A stretch of 64,000 nucleotides of DNA from JBBQVS01 sp963792705 (GTDB taxonomy: Bacteria; Chloroflexota; Ktedonobacteria; Ktedonobacterales; Ktedonobacteraceae): the NCBI GenBank assembly GCA_963792705.1, contig CAWBXD010000012.1, positions 682,001 to 746,000 on the forward strand, written 5' to 3'. The stretch's first letter is position 1; each line of letters opens with the position of its first letter. Both the position numbers and the translations under genes were made by a program. Of the stretch, positions 58,757 through 64,000 are shown one piece after another. The notes under the pieces were generated by a model. It was not told the DNA's origin and ran no database searches. It was given only the letters and a program-made list of their open reading frames with translations.

Positions 58757-59005
58757 ATGCAAGATTTTGAGAATTTTCAAGAACTGAGCGATCAGGATCT
58801 GGAAAATGTAGTAGGTGGTCACAGCCATCACGGTTCTAGCACATCGACCTCTGTCGGTTCTGGCATTTCTGTCGGTGCTTCTGGCACGGGAGGAATTTTC
58901 CACATCGACGGTGCGATTACTAAGACTGTCAGCGAAACAATTGTACAAAGCAATGGCGAAGGTCTTTCTGTTTCTTTCGGTTTTGCTGTAGGTTATGCTT
59001 TCTAG
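58757..59005 (+). CDS. Double-glycine precursor peptide, divergent copy 4
   Basis: An 82-residue precursor with the leader ending LSDQDLENVVGG and a mature part starting HSHHGSSTSTSVGSG. The mature part is Gly/Ser/Thr-rich with alternating hydrophobic residues and ends FGFAVGYAF; it has no Cys. The leader and His-x-His-His start are shared with copies 1-3, but the rest is unrelated in sequence. GAAGAAGGA lies about 8 nt before the ATG. Confidence 0.82.
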   Translation: MQDFENFQELSDQDLENVVGGHSHHGSSTSTSVGSGISVGASGTGGIFHIDGAITKTVSETIVQSNGEGLSVSFGFAVGYAF

Positions 59006-59140
59006 CTTTTTCCTTACCTCCAGTTTTTTCGATACTACACAAAGAGGGTAGAAAGTCTCAGCACTATCCACCCTCTTAGATAACGCTAACCCTATTATTT
59101 TGACTTACGTATACTGCTATAAATCAGAGGAGTTTAAACA

Positions 59141-59359
59141 ATGAATCCAGACATGATGCAAGACATCGACGATGAGCAATTAGAATTGGTTGTTGGTGGA
59201 CATCACCATCCTCATCACCACTGTCACCACGACAACCCAGTTCAGCATGATGACAATGTTACTATAATTTATATCGTCAATAACAATTATACAATAAATA
59301 ACACATCTATTATTCTTAACTCACCTGGTGCTCAAGTTATCAATCTCACTAGCTTATAA
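59141..59359 (+). CDS. Double-glycine precursor peptide, His-rich copy 5
   Basis: A 72-residue precursor with leader MNPDMMQDIDDEQLELVVGG. The mature part begins HHHPHHHCHHDNP, a dense His cluster with the only Cys of the set, followed by a polar Asn/Ile-rich segment (IIYIVNNNYTINNTSIILN) that looks beta-forming. Metal binding is very likely from composition. AGAGGAG lies 9 nt upstream of the ATG. It is the last precursor before the exporter genes; a hairpin at 59455-59499 lies between. Confidence 0.82.
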   Translation: MNPDMMQDIDDEQLELVVGGHHHPHHHCHHDNPVQHDDNVTIIYIVNNNYTINNTSIILNSPGAQVINLTSL

Positions 59360-59454
59360 AGTTTCCTAAAAGCTTGGCTTTTGATGTAGGATCGTACAAA
59401 ATTGATGGGCTTTGGTACCAAAATAGATTTATATCTCTCATTGTAAGTATATTT

Positions 59455-59499
59455 GGCTCTTTCACCACTTCACGCTTAAGATGAAGTGGTAAAAGAGCC
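59455..59499 (+). terminator. Hairpin between precursors and exporter genes
   Basis: GGCTCTTTCACCACTTCA pairs with TGAAGTGGTAAAAGAGCC (one mismatch) around 9 nt. It may reduce read-through so that precursors are made in excess of the exporter. Confidence 0.65.
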
Positions 59500-59578
59500 T
59501 GTTTAATGAAAAGATGTGGGCAGAGTTTATCTTTCTTGTGAAAATAGGAAGTGTGTTTTATAGAGGAAGGGGAACGGG

Positions 59579-60145
59579 ATGGCTACTACAAATCCTAAGC
59601 GCTCTATTTTCCGTAGTAAGACGGTTCAAAAGTATACGCAGAACAGAGAGAAAAGTGTCTTACCACGTGTTGTCGCACCACCTGTTTTTGCGATTTGCTG
59701 GATTATCCTTACATTGCTTGTCGTAGCAGGGATCGTTGCGTGGATGGGGAAAGTGCCGCTTTATATTACGGGAGCAGGGGTCGTTCTCGCTCGAGGTGCT
59801 TCCTCAAGTCAAGACGATGAAATTTCCGCAATTATTCCATTGCCGATTAGTGCTGCTTCACATCTACAAAAAGGACTGCTCGTTCAGGTTCAGGTTGGTC
59901 AGGCAGGTCCACTACTCACTCGTACCATCAATGATATTAGTTCAACTGTCCTTAGCCCTGATGAAGTACAGCAGAAATATAGTCTCAGGGTCTCCGATCC
60001 TTCTATTCTTTTAATAGTGAAATTAGGAACCACTATTTCCATGGGTATATATGCGGGAAGCCCTGTTCAAGTACAAGTTCAAACGGGGTCACAGAGCTTG
60101 CTAGCACTATTTCCTGTATTTAATACTCTATTGAAAGACAATTAA
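59579..60145 (+). CDS. Small membrane-fusion (HlyD-like) accessory protein of peptide export
   Basis: The 188-residue protein has a basic cytoplasmic head, one membrane helix (about 37-60, FAICWIILTLLVVAGIVAWMG) and an outside beta-rich domain starting KVPLYITGAGVVLARGA, which resembles the inner beta-barrel part of HlyD-type proteins in NHLP-like bacteriocin exporters. The long coiled-coil hairpin is missing, as might suit a single-membrane cell with no outer-membrane channel. The exporter ATG follows its stop codon with no gap, so the two are translated together. AAGGGG precedes the ATG. Confidence 0.75.
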   Translation: MATTNPKRSIFRSKTVQKYTQNREKSVLPRVVAPPVFAICWIILTLLVVAGIVAWMGKVPLYITGAGVVLARGASSSQDDEISAIIPLPISAASHLQKGLLVQVQVGQAGPLLTRTINDISSTVLSPDEVQQKYSLRVSDPSILLIVKLGTTISMGIYAGSPVQVQVQTGSQSLLALFPVFNTLLKDN

Positions 60146-62911
60146 ATGAACCGACACAAGTATAGGGACATAAGTATAGATAATATAGACACTCTTATAA
60201 TGCCTTCAACACTTCCTCCGCCTAAAGATAATATAGATACTCTGATTATGCCCTCGACGTTGCCAACTTATAAAAATAATGAAACTCCTGCACCTCCATT
60301 AACGAGTGTAGACCATATAGATACAACTCCTCTGCCATCTTCACCACTTGTCGTGAAGAAACCAATGAAGGATGTTTGGGACGCACAAACCGTGGATCTG
60401 CCAACTACACCGCGTAGGGGACTCCGAGCAATCAAGGTTCCCGGATATGTGACGGTTACGGGAATGCCTCTTCCTTCGCTGAACAATAATATGGTAGATC
60501 GAAGAAGGACTAATTTACGCAGATATACGCTTCAATCTACTAAAGTACAGACGCCGGGCATGGCTATCTCACCAGAACTTAACAGACTTCTTGAGCATAG
60601 AGAAAACTTTGCAGGAGAGGAAACGCGTCGTTTACAGGCTCTGGCCGTGTCTCCTCCTAAACAGGAAAAAGAGCAAAAAAGTTCTAATACATCGGGCACA
60701 AAAACTGAACCAGCAAAAAGTCAACCTATTGTAGCAAGACGCTTCTTTCGACGTAAGGCGAGAGTACCTGTCCTTCAGCAGATTAGTATGGTTGAGTGTG
60801 GAGCAGCCTGTCTGGCAATGGTGCTTAGCTATCATGGTCGTAAGACAACTGTTTCAGAAGTGCGTGAACAATGTGGTATTGGCCGTGACGGTCTTTCCGC
60901 GCTCAGTATTGTCAAATCTGCTCGTAAATATGGGATGCGTGTACGGGCGGTGTCATTGGAAGAGAACGACTTCCGTTTTGTCACCCTACCTGCCATCGTC
61001 CATTGGGAATTCAACCACTTCATTGTTGTAGAGCGCTGGACACCCAAATACGTTGATGTCGTTGATCCAGGATCAGGCCGCAAGCGTATCAGCGCAAAAG
61101 AGTTTGACGAGGGCTTCACGGGTGTTGTCATCATGATGGAGCCTGGAGAACAATTTTCACGTGTCAACAAAGTTGCTCAATTAAGCCTGGCATCATACGC
61201 CAAAGGCTATGTCAAGCAGGCTCCAGTTGCACTCATACAAGTGCTGGGAGCTTCTCTTCTCTTACAGATACTAGGGCTTGTCTTTCCCGCTCTTTCCGCA
61301 GTTATCATCAACAACTTGATTCCAATGAAGATGAGCAGTGCATTACAACTGCTTGGTATCGGTATCGTCATGATCGTGCTAGCGCAAGCAGTGACTAAAT
61401 TGCTGCGCTCAATGATTTTACTCTATTTACAAGCGCGCGTTGATACAAATCTCATGTTTAGCTTCCTGGAGCGTTTGTTTAGCTTACCGCAGCGTTTCTT
61501 TTTACAACGTTCAACAGGTGATATACTCGCGCGGGTAAGCAGCAACACAGTGATTCGAGACACCATCAGTAATCAGTTGTTTTCAACGGTCCTCGATGGC
61601 ACCTTCGTACTGGTCTACTTCTTTATTCTTCTCTCTCTTTCGCCTATTTTCACGCTTATCATTGTTGTTATTGGTGTATTGCAGACACTACTCATTTTAA
61701 GTACTGGAAAGCGATTAAGTGAGCTTAACCGTCGTGAATTGGCGGCCGCGGGAAAATCGCAGGGCTATTTGACCGAGGCACTAGCAGGAATGAAGACGCT
61801 TAAGTCAGCCGGTGCCGAGCACCGAGCGTTGGAACGCTGGTCTAACCTATTCTTTGATCAGATGAACATTTCTGTGCGACGTGTGTACTTCACTTCTCTC
61901 ATTGACACTATGCTTTCAACCCTTGGAACATTCGCGCCTCTGATTCTGCTCTGGTTAGGTACGCAGCAGGTGATTAATGGCACAATGCAGCTTGGAACAA
62001 TGCTAGCACTCACATCGTTAGGCTCTTCTCTGCTTGGCCCAATTACCTCTCTTATTGGTAGCGGTAGACAGCTTCAGTTGGTGCAGTCACATATGGAACG
62101 TCTTGCGGATGTGCTTGATGCTGAGCCTGAGCAAGATGTACAAGAAGTATCACAACCACCGCAGCTTACAGGGCGGATACAACTAGAAAATGTGTCCTTT
62201 CAGTATGATCCACAATCACCTCCTGTCTTACGCGACATCAGTGTGAGTATAGAGCCAGGACAGAAGGTGGCGATTGTAGGTCGAACGGGTTCAGGCAAAA
62301 GTACGCTAGGTAGCTTGTTGCTTGGTATGTATACGCCAACAAAAGGGCATGTATTTTACGACGGTATTGCGCTGCATACAGTAAACTATCAGGCGGTTCG
62401 CGCACAGTTTGGTGTGGTCATGCAAGAGGCCAGTATTTTTAGTGGCTCGATTCGTGAAAATATTACCCTGAACGAGCCTGGTATGAATATGGAACAGGTG
62501 ATTCGGGCGGCCCAGATTGCCGCTATTCACGAAGACATTATGAAAATGCCAATGGAGTATGAGACGATGGTTTCGGAAGGCGGCAACGCTCTTTCAGGTG
62601 GACAACGGCAACGGCTTGCGCTCGCACGTGCCATTGTCAACACTCCCGCCGTCCTATTGCTTGACGAGGCGACAAGTAGCTTAGATGTCGTAACAGAGCA
62701 GGCAGTAGAACACAACATCAATCAATTAGCATGCACTCAGATTATTATCGCGCATCGCCTGAGCACCATTCGCAATGCAGATGTAATCCTGGTCATTCAT
62801 GAGGGACAGATTGTAGAAAGTGGAGACCATGAGGGATTGCTAAAACACAATGGTTTTTACGCGAAGCTCATTCAAAGCCAGTTAGCTAATGGTGAGCTAG
62901 TAAGTAGGTAG
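60146..62911 (+). CDS. C39-peptidase ABC exporter for double-glycine peptides
   Basis: The 921-residue protein cuts leaders after GG and exports the product. After a 200-residue cytoplasmic extension come a C39 peptidase (Cys218 in MVECGAAC, His291 in FNHFIVVE, Asp near 307), a six-helix membrane domain (about 355-660) and an ABC ATPase with Walker A GRTGSGKST near 712, signature LSGGQRQRLALARA and Walker B VLLLDEATSSLD. The extension is Pro/Thr-rich and includes two copies of DNIDTLIMPSTLP with two weaker ones; this is not part of the family and could be a docking or phosphorylation region. Its substrates are probably the five upstream precursors. Confidence 0.93.
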   Translation: MNRHKYRDISIDNIDTLIMPSTLPPPKDNIDTLIMPSTLPTYKNNETPAPPLTSVDHIDTTPLPSSPLVVKKPMKDVWDAQTVDLPTTPRRGLRAIKVPGYVTVTGMPLPSLNNNMVDRRRTNLRRYTLQSTKVQTPGMAISPELNRLLEHRENFAGEETRRLQALAVSPPKQEKEQKSSNTSGTKTEPAKSQPIVARRFFRRKARVPVLQQISMVECGAACLAMVLSYHGRKTTVSEVREQCGIGRDGLSALSIVKSARKYGMRVRAVSLEENDFRFVTLPAIVHWEFNHFIVVERWTPKYVDVVDPGSGRKRISAKEFDEGFTGVVIMMEPGEQFSRVNKVAQLSLASYAKGYVKQAPVALIQVLGASLLLQILGLVFPALSAVIINNLIPMKMSSALQLLGIGIVMIVLAQAVTKLLRSMILLYLQARVDTNLMFSFLERLFSLPQRFFLQRSTGDILARVSSNTVIRDTISNQLFSTVLDGTFVLVYFFILLSLSPIFTLIIVVIGVLQTLLILSTGKRLSELNRRELAAAGKSQGYLTEALAGMKTLKSAGAEHRALERWSNLFFDQMNISVRRVYFTSLIDTMLSTLGTFAPLILLWLGTQQVINGTMQLGTMLALTSLGSSLLGPITSLIGSGRQLQLVQSHMERLADVLDAEPEQDVQEVSQPPQLTGRIQLENVSFQYDPQSPPVLRDISVSIEPGQKVAIVGRTGSGKSTLGSLLLGMYTPTKGHVFYDGIALHTVNYQAVRAQFGVVMQEASIFSGSIRENITLNEPGMNMEQVIRAAQIAAIHEDIMKMPMEYETMVSEGGNALSGGQRQRLALARAIVNTPAVLLLDEATSSLDVVTEQAVEHNINQLACTQIIIAHRLSTIRNADVILVIHEGQIVESGDHEGLLKHNGFYAKLIQSQLANGELVSR

Positions 62912-62987
62912 GATGACTACATTATCTAAGCACCAATAAAAATATTCAAATAATTTCTTCTGAATTTTAGGGATAAGGAGTATAATA

Positions 62988-63644
62988 ATGTATTCACGTG
63001 TTCTTCGTTATTGTGTTTTTGTATGTTTAAGTCTTGGAGTTATAAGTTTTTTTACGGCTTGCACAAGCACTACTACAGATAGCCAACAGACTTCTTCTGG
63101 CAATACTGTAGTGTTCTCACAAGAGGCAACTCCTACAGTTTCTTCAACGGCTACATCTCCAAGACAAACACATACATCTGCTCAAACAGGATCAATACCT
63201 GCTGGAACAACACCTATAGTACCATCCCCTATAGTGTCAACACCAACACCACTACAACCAACACCGCATGCCACGGTAGCAGTAGTAAGCGTTCCAACGC
63301 CTACACCAACTCCAGCGTCTACTTCAACGGGTCCACTTACACTTGTTCTTGCTTGTAGCGGTCCAAATGCACAGGATGGCGTGAGTGCCACTAATACACA
63401 TGCAAGGGTATGCGTATACACTTCTGCTGGTGCCAGCCTCACGATTACAGCAAGTTTTTGCAATGGTAAGCCAGATACTAACAGTGCTTTGCAAGGAATA
63501 TTTGCAGCCAATGGTAAAGGATTTTATGAATGGGATTGGACTCCACAGCCTAGTTGCCGACCAATCTCATCAGTAAGTGTCAGTGTCAGTGCTAAATTAA
63601 GTGGACAGAGTGCTTCAGTATCTCAAGCATCTTCGGTAGCATAA
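62988..63644 (+). CDS. Secreted lipoprotein with Pro/Thr-rich stalk
   Basis: The 218-residue protein has a lipoprotein signal (VCLSLGVISFFTAC, Cys near residue 25 lipidated), a Ser/Thr/Pro-rich stalk of about 85 residues and a C-terminal beta-sandwich-like domain with three or four Cys (LVLACSGP, ARVCVY, SFCNGKP, QPSCRP). It lies 76 bp downstream of the exporter on the same strand and may belong to the same operon, possibly as an immunity or surface-binding factor; that is inference. The start has AAGGAG about 9 nt upstream. Confidence 0.78.
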   Translation: MYSRVLRYCVFVCLSLGVISFFTACTSTTTDSQQTSSGNTVVFSQEATPTVSSTATSPRQTHTSAQTGSIPAGTTPIVPSPIVSTPTPLQPTPHATVAVVSVPTPTPTPASTSTGPLTLVLACSGPNAQDGVSATNTHARVCVYTSAGASLTITASFCNGKPDTNSALQGIFAANGKGFYEWDWTPQPSCRPISSVSVSVSAKLSGQSASVSQASSVA

Positions 63645-63709
63645 CGTGGGCTGAGTTTTTCGGAACTTATCAATCAAGCTTGTATATTGAGTAGATATGT
63701 TCCAAGCAC

Positions 63710-63769
63710 TAAATAGTGAAGTGGCATCAAAATAGGCAAATGCCTATTTTGATGCCACTTCACTATTTA
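63710..63769 (+). terminator. Terminator after the lipoprotein gene
   Basis: TAAATAGTGAAGTGGCATCA pairs with its complement through about 27 bp around a short loop, 66 nt after the lipoprotein stop codon. It marks the end of the export locus. Confidence 0.7.
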
Positions 63770-63886
63770 AAGTAACGGATACTGTCTGTTACCTATGCTG
63801 AAAGCATTGCTACCATCTTCCATTAGTAACTAAAAAAGCATATGCTGATAGGACTAGCAGAAGCGAATCGAGAGGAGCAAAGCATT

Positions 63887-64000
63887 ATGAAGCTATTACT
63901 TATTGGTGGCACAGGTTTTCTGGGAAGCCATCTGGTTGAAGCAGCCCTGCAAAATGGGCATGAACTCACACTTTTTAATCGTGGACAAAGCAATTCTACC
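63887..64000 (+). CDS. NAD-dependent epimerase/dehydratase family protein, partial
   Basis: Only the first 38 codons are inside the window. They encode the Rossmann motif LLIGGTGFLGSHLVEAAL (GxxGxxG) followed by GHELTLFNRG, typical of extended SDR enzymes (isoflavone reductase-like or sugar epimerases). The ATG is preceded by AGAGGAG. The substrate cannot be told from this part. Confidence 0.85.
   Translation, partial: MKLLLIGGTGFLGSHLVEAALQNGHELTLFNRGQSNST

Noticed and set aside
57609..59359. Lanthipeptide or other modified RiPP precursors
   Set aside because: Mature parts of four of the five peptides have no Cys, and no LanM, LanB/C, YcaO or radical-SAM gene is present in the window.

Overview
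The window reads as a chromosomal segment of a Chloroflexota bacterium, most likely class Ktedonobacteria. The evidence is indirect: several PknB-type Ser/Thr kinases (one fused to an NB-ARC/TPR/LuxR regulator, two with a transmembrane anchor), a bacterial translin, an hspR-regulated grpE-dnaJ-hspR operon, a YciH/SUI1 protein, and mostly short transcription units separated by long, often perfect palindromes. No ribosomal RNA, phage or transposase gene is visible. One tRNA gene (Lys, TTT) is present. Layout: 1-8.7 kb carries three Ser/Thr kinases, a SUI1 protein and a PhoU protein. 8.9-14.2 kb (minus strand) carries a PrsW-type membrane protease and dnaE, whose promoter spacer holds a GAAC-N4-GTTC (LexA-type) box. 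14.7-19.6 kb carries two related unknown proteins, translin, MenA and a membrane protein with twelve 11-residue repeats. 19.7-21.7 kb is the grpE-dnaJ-hspR operon with an HspR (HAIR-like) site lying inside the grpE promoter, divergent from prs at 21.9 kb. 22.9-30.4 kb is mostly minus strand: an RsmC-like methyltransferase with a palindromic repeat inserted in frame, a PHP phosphoesterase, upp, a glutamine amidotransferase-like hydrolase, a newly noticed 35-residue ORF with its own promoter and terminator, a DivIC-like protein and an isoaspartyl peptidase. 30.7-38.5 kb has a MaoC hydratase, a nucleoside-type ABC importer (two permeases and a double ATPase), a TudS/DUF523 protein and a NatAB-like exporter. 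38.6-46.3 kb has a glycosyltransferase, a HadA/HadB/FabG-like operon, a Uma2 nuclease-fold protein, a membrane protein and a GlcD-GlcE fusion flavoprotein. 46.4-56 kb mixes small unknown genes, a probable selenoprotein, a response regulator, the tRNA, a PD-(D/E)XK protein, a glycosidase, a PhyH dioxygenase, an F420/PPOX protein, an M16 protease and a GT-C glycosyltransferase. 56.4-63.6 kb is a secretion locus: a CHAP hydrolase, five double-glycine precursor peptides, a small membrane-fusion protein, a C39-peptidase ABC exporter and a lipoprotein. The window ends inside an epimerase gene. Two items stand out. (1) At 46885-47430 an AhpD/carboxymuconolactone decarboxylase-family gene is interrupted by a single in-frame TGA exactly where the second Cys of the catalytic E-x11-CxxC-x3-H motif should be, and a 7-bp hairpin with a GGC loop starts 13 nt downstream, fitting a bacterial SECIS element; it is probably a CxxU selenoprotein. 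(2) At 57.6-62.9 kb five tandem precursor peptides share a GG leader, and every predicted mature product begins His-x-His (copper/nickel-binding ATCUN geometry), three of them followed by a YadA-head-like A/G/S repeat; no modification enzyme is nearby. Two families of long palindromic repeats (type A, eight copies; type B, three copies and a fragment) are scattered between genes, and one type A copy lies inside a coding sequence. Functions are assigned from recognisable family motifs only; no database search was possible.
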